This document shows, one piece after another, positions 11,686 through 24,319 of a stretch of DNA of 64,000 bases. The notes beneath the pieces were generated by a model. The model ran no database searches. It worked only from the letters and a program-made list of their open reading frames with translations, and had not been told where the DNA came from. The stretch spans positions 4,634,620 to 4,698,619 of the forward strand of contig NC_087389.1 in the NCBI RefSeq assembly GCF_963675165.1, read 5' to 3'. The stretch's first letter is position 1; each line of letters begins with the position of its first letter. This DNA is from Halichondria panicea (taxonomy: Eukaryota; Porifera; Demospongiae; Suberitida; Halichondriidae). The translations under genes and the position numbers were made by a program.

Positions 11686-13048
11686 ATTAGTTATTGCCCA
11701 GCCAGAGTGCAATATATGGCATGTTGCACGAGGGCGCTAACTTGTTGCCCAATGACGTTAAACTCGTCTGACTGGTCATATAAATCGTAATAAAAGACAT
11801 AATTATGTTTTGGTGTATTCATTAGTTTTGCTGAATTCTATAGTAAATTTTTAGGTTTTCTTCCCACTACATGTAGTAGTTATAAAAGTAGTAGCCTATA
11901 AAAGGGACCAAATGAGTTATCTCTTTCCTTGGCAATCTGTTGTAGAAATTACAACAACGGTAACGAATCGTTATGATGAATTAGATGAAGTTGTATGTGA
12001 GCTCCTCCCTGACAAACAAACTGTAGTCTAGGTAATGGCCTTATCAGTCAAGTAGGCTAAAAATCTGTGTCCTTTGATGTAAGCTTTGATGTCTCTTTGT
12101 GCATATGTAGTTAAAAAAAAAAAAAAAAAAAAAAGAAACCTTTGACTAGCTAGGAAGAGTAGCAGTAGTAGTAGGAAGAGTAGCAGTAGTAGTAGCAGTG
12201 CAAGCAGGACTAGACTAGATTAAAAAGTTGGTGGAACGAATAACTGACCGTTTGGACGTCACCTGGCTGCCAGACTTTCATCTCGACTCTTCCCCCTGAG
12301 TAGCTGGCCTTTCTCTAAGCCACAAAACTGAGCAAGAAGCTGAAGAAGCAGCTAGACAGAGACATGTACCTAGCCTTGAGAATTGGGAGGCGTGGCTCAA
12401 CTAGTTAGCCCAGCCCAAAGGAATTGTTACCGTGGGTACTGAACAACTGTAGAAGTAGGGCTACCCCTGGCTTTACTGAATTAACTAGCTGTGTCTGCTG
12501 TCTAGTTGGACCAGATTTAGCTAGATAATGGGGTAGAGAATAGTTGAGCGGTGCTGTGTGTAGCTTGAACTGTACTGGCTGGCAAGAATCTAGTAAGCAC
12601 CCTATGCACTGATAACTCGTCAGAATGGAGGGTATGTTCTAGGGATCTGGACAGCTGTACATCCAAAGGAGCCAAGGAGTGCCAATCATCTTCTCCCAGT
12701 CTCTGACACGCTAAACAAAACGAGCTAGAACTGGGAGTCCCAGCTAGAATTGCTAGCCGGATCTAGACTAATAGAATGACATGGAGGCGTGGTGAGGCCG
12801 GATCCACACTAATTGATCGACCTAAAGACGCTCCTGTTCCAGATTTCACGAATGGCAAGGAAAGGGTTATAGGGTGGGATGGTGGGGCATAAGTCCCAAA
12901 AAGATATCTCTTAAAGAAATCTACTGCATATAATCCAGTGCATTATGCCATATAATGCAGTGCAATATATGGTAGCCATGGCAGTGATGCAACATGCCAT
13001 ATACTGAGCACTGGATTGCTTTGATCTGCCCACTCACTGGGCAACAAA
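11686..13048. mobile_element. Insertion upstream of transporter copy 2
   Basis: Compared with the regions upstream of copies 3 (20,400-20,440) and 4 (25,796-25,835), where AAGATNACATTACATTACAC is continuous, copy 2 has about 1.36 kb inserted between ATTACATTA (11,671-11,679 region) and TACATTACAC (about 13,051). The ends read TTATTGCCCAGCCAGAGTGC and, inverted, TTGCCCAGTGAGTGGGCAGA, roughly complementary termini. The same ends, inverted, bound the intron insertion at 13,951-14,885. The interior contains an A-run (12,112-12,134) and no convincing gene, so it is a non-autonomous element. Confidence 0.7.
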
Positions 13049-13174
13049 TATACATTACACTATAATTATAAGCTTACAGCTTCCACATTACTCCCACTCT
13101 ACTATGCATGTCACACATCTAAAATTGTGTCTAGAAGTAAGTAGTAGAAGTAATAATTATAACTACATGTAGAG

Positions 13175-16100
13175 ATGAAGAAGAAGCTGGGAAATGAAAT
13201 TTGGAGACTGAGGATAAACTGGACTTTCTCAGCATTTTTGCTATCAGTGCTGTGGACCAGTACATTCTTAGATCAAATGTCGTCAAATCACAGATTTGTG
13301 ACTAATCCGAAACAGAAAGATCTTAACCAAACGGCAAACAGCAACAATGTAAGTTAGCTACTTCACTTATCATAAGTCTCATGCATGTACAATCATAACT
13401 GTACAGGTTGAGGCAGGATTAGGAGGTTCTGAATTATTTTACTCAATGGTATCAGGCTCGATTCAATTTGGTGCTGTTATCGGAAGTCTATCAATGGGTC
13501 TTCTTGTCAAGTACCTACCCTACTGGTATCTGTTTAACGCCTCTCTATGTGCACTCATAATTGGAAACATCTTGTATGCTGTTTCATACACGGCCTGGCA
13601 TCTTTTAGTTGCCGAATTGCTTATTGGGCTTTACCTGGGATCATACTTGACCCTTAGTTATAGTTATTCTATAGACAGCAGTGTTGAGTATAGCCAGCTA
13701 CAGCAAGAGAACAACAAGACTACTCACAGTGAAAGAGAGAGCTCTAAGATGCGTGATTTACTGTTTGGAATAGAAGGAATGGGACATGGAATTGGATATT
13801 TCATTGGACCAGGTAGTTATGAAGGACTAGCCTTACTAAATAAGTTAAGGTATCTTACAATAACATAATGTAAGTCCTTGCGTACTTTTTGTGAGATGCA
13901 TTCACCAATTATACACCCACACAGTATCATAATAGGAGCATGGCTTACACTACTTGCTGCCCAGTGAGTGGGCAGATCAAAGCAATCCAGTGCTCAGTAT
14001 ATGGCATGTTGCATCACTGCCATGGCTACCATGGCTACCATATATTGCACTGCATTATATGGCATTGTTGCATTTTGAGTGGGCAGATCAAAGGAAACAC
14101 TGGTCCAATATCTGCCATATGCCCCACCCAATAACTCATTTGGTCCATTTTATCATAGATTGAAGAGTTAGAGGGATAGGAAACGGTTTGTATCTCGAGT
14201 AACATCCGCGCTACGCTGCGGTTTAATTGAGGCCATCACAACAATATCTATTTCTACACTCAGTGCATAATAAACTACAAGTAACTGTGCTTAGTCCGTG
14301 CAACTCACTTATTATTAATTATTTCAAGGTCTATACCTATTGTAGTAGTCATAACCAGCACGCTTACACGTTATATGTTCCAATAGCTCTAAAACAGCCT
14401 TGGGAACATATAACTTTATTGGAAAGTCTGGGTGTGGTCAGACATTAGCAAGTACTACATGTGGCTCATGGACTAGGCGTGTTATAAATTGCTGAAAGAG
14501 ATGATGTCTCGAGGAAACACAGCTTTGGGAGTTACCCGGCAAAAATGTGCTTAATAGCCTCGTAACGCGGATATTTTTCGAGGCTCCACTGCAGATTCAA
14601 TGTAAAATCATCATGTGCATCACTCCGTTTCATATCCCTCTAACTCCTCAATCTATGATTTTATAAAGAAAACCTAAAAATTTACTATGGAATTCAGCAA
14701 CACTAAATTCCTTCAAAACACATGTCTTTTTATTACGATTTATATAACCAGTCAGACAAGTTTAACGTCATTGGGCAACAACTTAGTTATTGCAGGCGCC
14801 CTCGTGCAACATTCTATATATTGCACTGGATGTTGCTCCAGTGCAATATATGGCATGTTGCACTCTGGCTGGGCAATAACTAATACATAATATTATTATT
14901 CACTTACAGGTATTGGCGTATTGATGTCTTATTTTAATGTTGACCAATTTCGATCAATTGGTTGGCTAAACGCAGCTCTGAGCTTATCCACTCTTATTCC
15001 GTTCATCTTTTTGTTTCGTGGAGAGAGAAGCCGCAAAGTTAAAAATTGTCAAGTGAACTGCAGTTTCAAACATACATGTCATTCCAACATGGCTATGAGC
15101 AAACTATCCATGCTTATAATATCCTTACACATATACACTAATAGTGACTACATGCAGTGGAACCTTTTTATATAACAGACACCTTTTGATTATTTTTGGC
15201 CGTGGCCTTTTAGGAGTTCTGATTATTTGGGACCCCCCTACATAGGTCCTTATTTTAAAGTTTGCTTTCTTCAGGGGTGGCCGCTATAAAAAAGATTTCA
15301 CTGTAAACACTTGTACTGCTAATCATGGCGTTAATAGCCATGCAGTAATCTTGCTATTCTATGCATGTATATGTATTAGCCATAAAACGAATGGAAAACC
15401 TTAACAGTGACTTCAGCACATCATTTCAATGCACCTACTAGCATACCTGCTAGCCATTGGATGGGGAGTGTTCAATGCATTATTGGCCCCAGTTCTAACT
15501 GACTCTTTTGGTTTTGACATAAACTTGACAGCTTACTTTATTCTAGCATTCACTATTCCAAAAGTCGTTGGATCTATTCTTTTGTAAGTACAATCAATTT
15601 TATGCATCAACTGTGCTGTAAATGTAGAGCCTTCATTGACAATTTTGATAATGATATTGTTATTCATTCAGGATACTTCTTCAAAAAATTGGAGTAAGTG
15701 TTCAAGTGGTTGGCATTATTGGAATTTTGATTACCATTTGCGGCTATCTGGTAATGACAGACTGGCAAACTATACCATATGACCCCTGTACCGAGTACAG
15801 TCCCTACCACCATCCAGAACTGCTACAGAATGTCACAGCAATGAACTATACAAGTCGCTATTCAACAGCTGCTACTAGCAGCAGTCTTCTATTGCAAAGC
15901 TCTATCAAATACAATTTTGAAAATAATAGAACACAATCGTTGTCACTTCAATTGCCTATTCAAATGTTTGAACGTTGCATGCAAACTGCACATTGTGACT
16001 GTAGCAGGGACAAATCAAAGTGTCTCACTTTTGACATTGCAGATGAACACATACGAAACACTGTGCAAGACGAAATAAAGCAGCTCGAAACATTCAACTG

Positions 16101-17624
16101 TTCCATCCACCCATACACAATATGTTTGAAGCGACCAATCAATTTAGAAACTTTAAATGTTGAAGCTCAAAATGTGCAAGTACTCACAAATAATCAGTTC
16201 AATACAGCAAGTAATGTTTGTATTGAGGCAATCATACCTCACCATCGTTGTCATTGGATACCGATCACAATGTTGACAGGGAAGATGTGTGCAGATTGCC
16301 CACCTATCTGCAGAAGCACTCACCAAACACTAACTCTGACTCAGTTTATTGTCGGAGTGTCGTTGTTTATGATTGGGTACTCACTTGCCTGGGTAACAGT
16401 ACTAGCAATCTCCTCAAATGTGACACCAAAACCACTACAGGTACGCAAGTATTATATGATGTATCTAAAGCACAAGTACTGAACAGAATTCTGGTCAGAT
16501 TATTCCGAGTAAGTGGGAATAGTAAACTGACCACTAATTGCATTTGCGCAAACATTGGCTGATAGCCAGAAGCTATACAGGCTTACTCTAGGAAAACCCA
16601 CACACATGTACAATTCAGAGTTAGTACTTTGTGTTTACTCGCAAGAGTCACAGACTCACAGTCACAGCTAAAAACCACTTCTGACCAAGTCCAACCCACC
16701 TCCAGAGGTATAGGTTGGGCTAATCCAGATTAGAACCAGGATTAGGCCCGTTTACACGAACGCGGATCCGTAGATTTAATCCAGATTCCAACCGGATTAT
16801 TTGACGGACATAATCTAATAGGCATCACTTTTTCAGGCTTTTTCAGGCTCTGGAACCAGTTCTATACCAGGTGCACTTAGTATGAGGTAGCACTAGAAAC
16901 TGACTTTTGTGTTTGTCATTGAGTCAATAATATGTTTTACGCACATACTGGCTAACCTTTCAATTCAAAGGGGATTGTGATGGGCACTCTAAATACAGTT
17001 AGCACTCTTTCGGAAGCAACAAGTCCAATTTTCCGTAAGTAAATGTATTGCATGTCAGTTAATACCAATGTACTAACCAGTGGTGTAGGAAATTTTGAAA
17101 GTATAGGGGACATTACGGAGTGAGCGAAGGAAGCTCTAGATAAATGGGGGTGTGAGAGTGGGGTAAACAACTACCAGCACTTGTGAGCCCCACCCTTTTT
17201 TCCTATGCCACTGCTGTATACAAAGAACAAATGTGTTATTAAAAGAGCAGAAAAAACAATACGTTGTCATTGACAGCATGCAATTACTTGACAGGTAATT
17301 GCACGCTGTCAATGACGACGTGCAATTACTGGACCGGGTGTAATTGCATCATGCCATGTACACTCTGCAGTCACTAATAGCACAACATGCGTTATGCCCA
17401 TGCATACACCATACGATAATTATGCAGTGGATGCAGCTTATGAGGGGATGCAGAAACGATTATTTGTCTCCACAATAACAGTTGCCATTCTGTTTGTGCC
17501 ATTCTTGTTGGAGCTACTATTGCTTCGTCACCAAAACATTGACTCACCTAACAACAAAGAGGACAAGACTGGAGGCGCTGAAGACACCACTGCCATGCTG
17601 GAAGGACTAGATAATGATAAATGA
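13175..17624 (+). CDS. MFSD8-like MFS transporter, copy 2
   Basis: Seven exons: 13175-13348, 13407-13812, 14910-about 15052, 15417-15583, 15672-16440, 16971-17034, 17428-17624. Phases agree at every join. The exon 3 donor is uncertain: in-phase GT sites follow codons for SRK and for NCQ. The product is about 635-640 residues. Exon 1 carries TM1, exon 2 TM2-5 (GAVIGSLSMGLLVKYLPYWY resembles the MFS loop 2-3 signature), exon 3 TM6, exon 4 TM7-8. Exon 5 holds TM9, a ~180-residue lumenal loop with 12 cysteines and several N-x-S/T sites, then TM10. The stretch PKPLQ-GIVMGTLN across exons 5/6 matches the PKPQG-x-YMG region of MFSD8/CLN7, whose big glycosylated loop also lies between TM9 and TM10. 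The human protein is 518 residues, so this loop is enlarged. Role inferred from the family: endolysosomal membrane, transport/channel activity. Confidence 0.8.
13951..14885. mobile_element. Insertion in intron 2 of copy 2, with nested element
   Basis: In copies 1, 3 and 4 the intron reads TGGCTTACACTACATAATAT without interruption. In copy 2 about 930 bp separate CTTACACTAC from ATAATATTATT. The ends (TTGCTGCCCAGTGAGTGGGC and, inverted, TTATTGCCCAGCCAGAGTGC) match the element at 11,686-13,048 in opposite orientation. Nested inside, an arm TCATAGATTGAAGAGTTAGA (from about 14,153) is repeated inverted at 14,631-14,656 and bounds a second insertion missing from the upstream copy. The filled and empty sites give a clear relative dating: insertion after the transporter copies separated. 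Confidence 0.75.
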
Positions 17625-18089
17625 TAAATAGAGTCATTCATAACCAAAATCAATATCATAATTATAATACTCTGCTCATGCATAATAATCATTTATTTAT
17701 AAACTGTTTGTTGCAAGCACTTGAAATGCATGCTTCAGCACTGGCACATATCTTGGTCTAGTATAATTCATAGTATTTTAATGGTTCAATAGCCTATTAT
17801 ATATAGATCTATGATATTTACCTGAGATCAAGAGGAACACATGTACATGTATGCTCACAGAAGTTTTTGCTTATGCTGTGCTGTATAAGTTGAAGAAGTT
17901 CGAAAGAGTCGAACGACAGACTATTAGTGCATAATTTATTTTACATACTTCAATTCTTGTAGATACACGACTATAATTATAATTATAAAGTGCACACGTT
18001 GTATAATTATTGTGCATAATAGGACAGCATATAAAATATACATCATGTGACGACATGTTACTATAATTATAGACAGCACAAATCAACGG
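17625..18089. other. Convergent intergenic spacer, duplicated
   Basis: Spacer between the transporter stop codon and the nischarin 3' fragment. It is shared, with small indels, with 3823-4187, 23,855-24,319 and 29,842-30,292, which shows it was carried inside the duplicated unit. It contains ATAATTATAATTATA-type AT tracts and several AATAAA-like signals. No gene seen. Confidence 0.55.
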
Positions 18090-18793
18090 GTAAATATTTT
18101 CCTGTTCTTACGGACCAAAGATTGGACAGTAAATGAACAAAGAAATGCAACAGTTCACTGTTCTTTACTGTCGACATCGTAGCTTGAGGAGTTCGAATTG
18201 AGACATAGAGGGTGTGGTTCACAAAAGCGGGTGTGGAAGGTAGCTTGATGAACAGGTGTTCGATTAAATCAATATGGCACCATTTTGTAACCCTTAGATC
18301 GCTAGGAGCAGCAACAGACGGAGAGCTAGTAATATTTGTCCTTTGCATTTCGACAGACGTACAGGCCACTAGGTGTGGTTTCGCTTGCACGCTGACTGTG
18401 TCTCGTATATGCAATTCTTCGACCAATAGCATCACTTGAGCAGAGAGAACATGCATACTCATCGTGATGTTTTCCATTGACGAATTCCTCGTAATACTCG
18501 AGCTAATGCTGATCAAGATCTCCTTCAATTTGTCAATACTGATATCCGGGTGAGGAATACATTCAACGTCCATTTTTGAGCCTTTCTTGATCTTCTGCGC
18601 GGCCATAGATTCAGAGACAAGGTCACAGAAGTCAAAGTCGGAAATTTCTTCTTTGGCAGAGTTTTGGAGGTTCAAAGTGCACGATAGGGACTGAGTAGAC
18701 TGATAGTGGCAAACTAGTTGTCCGTGTGTATGGTAATGGACAGACTCGAAGAACTGCTTTTAGCAGATGCATACAAAATGGTTGCTGAGAGAT
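18090..18793 (-). pseudogene. Nischarin-like 3' fragment, copy 2
   Basis: Minus-strand sequence homologous to the last ~230 codons of the nischarin-like gene (motifs CDLVSES, KMDVECIPHPDISIDKLKEI, MENITMSMHVLSAQVMLL). Homology ends at about 18,793, right after GAGAGATGAAACA, the same point (31,058 in the intact gene) as in copy 3. A 16-bp deletion and a 4-bp insertion within about 60 bp cancel each other, so the frame is disrupted over some 15 codons and then restored. There are no upstream exons. It lies tail to tail with transporter copy 2. Confidence 0.85.
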
Positions 18794-20551
18794 GAAACAA
18801 AAAAATGACGCGAAACTTCGCCAGATGCAGGAGAAATCAGTTGGGGAGGGACAATCCTGATAGGTATGTGCAGGATTTTTCTCCTGTGTGCCAAATTCAA
18901 TTTTTATTTGAGAATGGCTCCACACTTTAATAATACGAAGTCGATTTTACCAGCCTAAGGAATGGGTGCACAACGCTGGTAGGATGCCCTCCCATATTCT
19001 GTGCAGCTGTTCAACTGAAATGTTTTGATGTGTATGTTGACTCTCAAATGTCAAATTGGAGTTGAGTAAATCGATGGTTAACTCTATAGGTGCTGCATGC
19101 ATGTAGACTGGACTGTCAAAGCAGTAGCTCACTACAAAAAAACTTCACTATTATGAACACAGGATTTATGAAACCACCCAACAAACTTTTAAGAATGCAG
19201 ACACTCCGTTTACTGACATGATAAACATATTTTGAGATGCTTACAAAGAATTTCTCCTATTTAACCCATTTGCATTATTATTGTGAGGCAGCTTAATTTC
19301 CACCTGTAATCTTGAATTCGGAGAAGAAATTTCCTTCTGCATTTAATACATGTACTCCAAAATAATTAAATAGCACTAGACTACCTAGCTATCTAAAAGA
19401 CGTTGGAAATTTTCGCAGCTATAATTATATAATTATAATTGCTACTTTAAAAGAGGAGTATTTATGTTATAGTTATAACACGGGCACAAGGGATGTATGG
19501 AATATATTGCACTGAAGCACGAGGGCGCCAGCCCCGAGGGCTGAGTGCAATATATGCCATGCAGCCCGAGTGCACGTGTTATAACTAGTAGGGCATAGCA
19601 ACATAACACTGTCCTAGTAACACAATATAAACTGCACAAAAAAAGACAGAGACAACTCTAGACACAGCTCCATCTCTTCTCTCTTCTAGACGCCAGTATC
19701 TGCAGCGTGTAAGATTGGCATGACCGACGAATGGCTTGACACAAAATTGTTGGAGTTCCAACGCTGAAATTTGCAAAACAGCCCCGCCCCACTTATTGCT
19801 GCTGCAAAGAAACAGCCCCACCCCACTGTACTACTCAGTGAATACATGTGTATTAGCTGCTGGTCTACGCTCGGCCTCATAACCAAGCCAAGAAAGCTCG
19901 CTTCTACACTGCTGCAAAACAGCTCATGCCCCCAGCAAAAAGAGCCACTTCTAGTGTTAGGGTGAAGCAGAATTGACATGCATCACGAGGTCAAGGACTA
20001 GGTCGATCTAGGAACACAGAATCTTCCAAAATGAATCTTGGACAATTTTAAAACCTGCATGGTTAGAAGAAGAAACTCCAGCAGTGTTGAACATTCATTC
20101 CTGCATGGCTGGACATACTTTGATACTTGTTATTTCTCATGCGTATTAAATTAATTTAATTGTCTGTCTAATGCCAGAGGGGTGTTTGTGGTTAGTGCAT
20201 TATGACTTTGCGGTCAGTGCAATATGACTTTCAGCAGTGCATTATGCTGCATATTGCACTTGGCAACAACGTAGCAACGGGATATAAAGTATGCTATAAA
20301 ATAGGAGGTGGAGAAAAGAATTAACACAGGTGGTTTTTCCTCACAGATATTTGATATGCATAGCAGCTATGTTGAGGTGGGTCATTAGTGCATTGCACTT
20401 AGCCTGATTTAAGATGACATTACATTACACTATACAGCTTCCACATTACTCCCACTCTACTTAGAGCATGTCACACATCTATAGAATTCTATAATCAGTT
20501 AGAAGTATAGATCTATACAGTTATGTAGAAGTAATACAGCTACATGTAGAG
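18794..20551. other. Inter-copy spacer between fragment 2 and transporter copy 3
   Basis: The segment up to about 19,466 is nearly the same as 25,027-25,680 (the spacer before copy 4), so it belongs to the duplicated block. The part 20,300-20,551 corresponds to the promoter-proximal region of copies 2 and 4, with shared words ATAGGAGGTGGAGAAAAG, TCCTCACAGATATTTGAT and GCAGCTATGTTGAGGTGGGT. Between them lies an insertion listed separately. No gene recognised. Confidence 0.5.
19467..20300. mobile_element. ~0.83-kb insertion before copy 3
   Basis: The empty site is visible before copy 4 (about 25,671-25,690): TTATGTTATAGTTATAAAAT. Here TTATGTTATAGTTATAA is followed by about 830 bp before ATGCTATAAAATAGGAGG resumes. 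The left part is itself a hairpin-like mini-element (19,472-19,585) whose ends GTTATAACACG and CGTGTTATAAC are exact inverted repeats. The remainder, including 19,586-20,270 with repeated GTGCAATATG/GTGCATTATG words, has no recognisable gene. Confidence 0.6.
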
Positions 20552-23500
20552 ATGAAGAAGAAGCTGGGAAATGAAATTTGGAGACTGAGGATAAACTGGA
20601 CTTTCTCAGCATTTTTGCTATCAGTGCTGTGGACCAGTACAGTCTTAGATCAAATGTCGTCAAATCACAGATTTGTGACTAATCCGAAACAGAAAGATCT
20701 TAACCAAACGGCAAACAGCAACAATGTAAGTTAGCTACTTCACTTATCATAAGTCTCATGCATGTACAATCATAACTGTACAGGTTGAGGCAGGATTAGG
20801 AGGTTCTGAATTATTTTACTCGATGGTATCAGGGTCGATTCAATTTGGTGCTGTTATCGGAAGTCTATCAATGGGTATTCTTGTCAGGTACCTACCCTAC
20901 TGGTATCTGTTTAACGCCTCTCTATGTGCACTCATAATTGGAAACATCTTGTATGCTGTTTCATACACGGCCTGGCATCTTTTAGTTGCCGAATTGATTA
21001 TTGGGCTTTACCTGGGATCATACTTGACCCTTAGTTATAGTTATTCTATAAACAGCAGTGTTGAGTATAGCCAGCTACAGCAGGAGAACAACAAGACTAC
21101 TCACAGTGAAAGAGAGAGCTCTAAGATGCGTGATTTACTGTTTGGAATAGAAGGAATGGGACGTGGAATTGGATTTTTCATTGGACCAGGTAGTTATGAA
21201 GGACTAGCCTTACTAAATAAGTTAAGGTATCTTACAATAAGTCATTGCGTACTTTTTGTGATGCATTCACCAATTATACACCCACACAGTATCATAATAG
21301 GAGCATGGCTTACACTACATAATATTATTCACTTACAGGTATTGGCGTATTGATGTCTTATTTTCCTGTTGACCAATTTCGATCAATTGGTTGGCTAAAC
21401 GCAGCTCTGAGCTTGTCCACTCTTATTCCATTCATCTTTTTGTTTCGTGGAGAGAGAAGCTGCAAAGTTAAAAATTGTCAAGTGAACTGCAGTTTCAAAC
21501 ATACATGTCATTCCAACATGGCTATGAGCAAGCTATCCGTGCTTATAATATCCTTACACATAATTATACACCAACAGTGATTACAGTGCATGGAAGGAAC
21601 CATTTTATATAACGGATACCTTTTGTAAAATTTTGTTGGCTGTTATTAGGTGGCCTTTTGAGGAGTTCTGATTATTTGGGATCCCCTACATAGGTCCTTA
21701 TTTAAAGTTTGCTTTCTTCAAGGGTGGCCGCTATAAAAGAGGTTTCACTATAAACACTTGTACTGCAAATCATGGCGTTAATAGCCATGCAGTAATCTAT
21801 GGATGTATATCTATTAGCCATAGGAAAACCTTAACAGTGACTTCAACACATAATTTCAATGCACCTACTAGCATACCTGCTAGCCATTGGATGGGAAGTG
21901 TTCTTTACATTATTGGCCCCAGTTCTAACTGACTCTTTTGGTTTTGACATAAACTTGACATCTTACTTTATTCTGGCATTCACTATTCCAAGAGTCGTTG
22001 GATCTATTCTTTTGTAAGTACAATCAATTTTATGCATCAACTGTGCTGTAAATGTATAGCCTTCATAGACAATTTTGATAATGATGATGTTATTCATTCA
22101 GGATACTCCTTCAAAAAATTGGAGTAAGTGTTCAAGTGGTTGGCATTATTGGAATTTTGATTACCATTTGCGGCTATCTGGTAATGACAGACTGGCAAAC
22201 TATACCATATGACCCCTGTACCGAGTACAGTCCCTACCACCATCCAGAACTGCTACAGAATGTCACAGCAATAAAATTAAACTATACAAGTCGCTATTCA
22301 ACAGCTGCTACTAGCAGCAGTCTTCTATTGCAAAGCTCTATCAAATTCAATTTTGAAAATAATAGAACACAATCGTTGTCACTTCAATTGCCTATTCAAA
22401 TGTTTGAACGTTGCATGCAAACTTCACATTGTGACTGTAGCAGGGACAAATCAAAGTGCCTCACTTTTAACATTGCTGATGAACACATACAAAACACTGT
22501 GCAAGACGAAATGAAGCAGCTCGAAGCATTCAACTGTTCCATCCACCCATACACAATATGTTTGAAGCGACCAATCAATTTAGAAACTTTAAATGTTGAA
22601 GCTCAAAGTGTGCAAGTCCTCACAAATAATCAGTTCAATACAGCAAGTAATGTTTGTATTGAGGCAATCATACCTCACCATCGTTGCCATTGGATACCGT
22701 TCACAATGTTCACAGGGAAAAAATGTGCAGATTGCCCACCTATCTGCAGAAGCACTCACCAAACACTAACTCTGACTCAGTTTGTTGTCGGAGTGTCATT
22801 GTTTATGATGGGGTACTCACTTACCTGGGTAACAGTACTAGCCATCTCCTCAAATGTGACACCAAAACCACTACAGGTACGCAAGTATTATAATTATGAT
22901 GTATCTAAAGCCTTGTTTACACTAGTACTGAACCAGAATTCTGGTCAGATTATTCCGAGTAAGTGGGCATAGTAAACTGACCACTAATTGCATTTGTGCA
23001 AACATTGGCTGATAGCCGGAAGCTATACGGCTTACTCTAGGAAACCACAAACATGTACACCACCTCAGAATTAGTACTTCGTGTTTACTCGCAGGAGTTA
23101 CAGACTCACAGTCACAGCTAAAAACCACTTCTGACCAAGTCCAACCCACCTCCAGAGGTATAGGTTGGCAGATTCAGTAGAACCAGGATTAGGCCCGTTT
23201 ACACGAACGCGGACCCGTAGGTTTAATCCTGATTCCAACCGGATTACCAGTTCTATACCAGGTGCACTTAGTATGAGGTAGCACTAGAAACTGACTTTTG
23301 TGTTTGTCATTGAGTCAATAATATTTTTTTTACACACATACTCTAACCTTCCAATTCACAGGGGATAATGATGGGCACTCTAAACACAGTTAGCACTCTT
23401 TCGGAAGCAACAAGTCCAATTTTCCGTAAGTATAATTGCACTGCATGTCAGTTGATACCAATGTACTAACCAGTGACGTAGGAAATTTTGAAAGTAGGGG

Positions 23501-23854
23501 ACACTACGGAGTGAACAAATGTGTTATTAAAAGAGCAGAAAACAATACGTGCAATTACTGGACCGGATGTAATTGCATCATGCCATGTACACTCTGCAGT
23601 CACTAATAGCACATCATGCGATTATGCCCATGCATACACCATACGATAATTATGCAGTGGATGCAGCTTATGAGGGGATGCAGAAACGATTATTTGTCTC
23701 CACAATAACAGTTGCCATTCTGTTTGTGCCATTCTTGTTGGAGCTACTATTGCTTCGTCACCAAAACATTGACTCACCTAACAACAAAGAGGACAAGACT
23801 GGAGGCCCTGAAGACACCACTGCCATGCTGGAAGGACTAGATAATGATAAATGA
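20552..23854 (+). CDS. MFSD8-like MFS transporter, copy 3 (splice-site defect)
   Basis: The same seven-exon layout: 20552-20725, 20784-21189, 21339-about 21481, 21847-22013, 22102-22876, 23362-23425, 23658-23854. All coding frames are open, and exon 5 (775 bp) differs from the other copies only by whole codons (for example an added KL before NYT). The acceptor before exon 4 reads CTTCAA where copies 1, 2 and 4 read CTTCAG (21,841-21,846). The nearest upstream AG (TTAACAG) would bring an in-phase TGA. Exon 4 also has replacements at otherwise constant positions (WEVFFTL for WGVFNTL/NAL). The gene may be inactive or may skip exon 4; otherwise it has the MFSD8-like features described for copy 2. 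Confidence 0.7.
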
Positions 23855-24319
23855 TAAATAGAGTCATTCATAACCAAAATCAATATCATAATTATAATAC
23901 TCTGCTCATGCATAATAATCATTTATTTTATAAACTGTTGCAAGCACTTGAAATGCATGCTTCAGCACTGGCACATATCTTGGTCTGGTATAATTCATAG
24001 TATTTTAATGGTTCAATAGCCTATTATATAGATCTATGATCTTTACCTGAGATCAAGAGGAACACATGTACATGCATGCTCACAGAAGTTTTTGCTTATG
24101 CTGTGCTGTATAAGTTGAAAGAGTCGAACGACAGATAGTGCATAATTTATTTTACGTACTTCAATTCTTGTAGATACACGACTATAATTATAATTATAAA
24201 GTGCACACGTTGTATAATTATTGTGCATAATTGAACAAAAAGGACAGCATATAAAATACATCATGTGACACCATATTACTATAATTATAAACAGCACAAA
24301 TCAACGGGTAAATATTTTC
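23855..24319. other. Convergent intergenic spacer, duplicated
   Basis: Third copy of the spacer between transporter and nischarin 3' end, close to 17,625-18,089 in sequence. No gene seen. Confidence 0.5.

Noticed and set aside
14546-14575. TAGCCTCG...CGAGGCT mini-palindrome as another TAGCCTCG-family element
   Set aside because: Only about 8 bp per arm match the family and the CCAGGCCGA part is missing; likely chance or part of the nested insertion.
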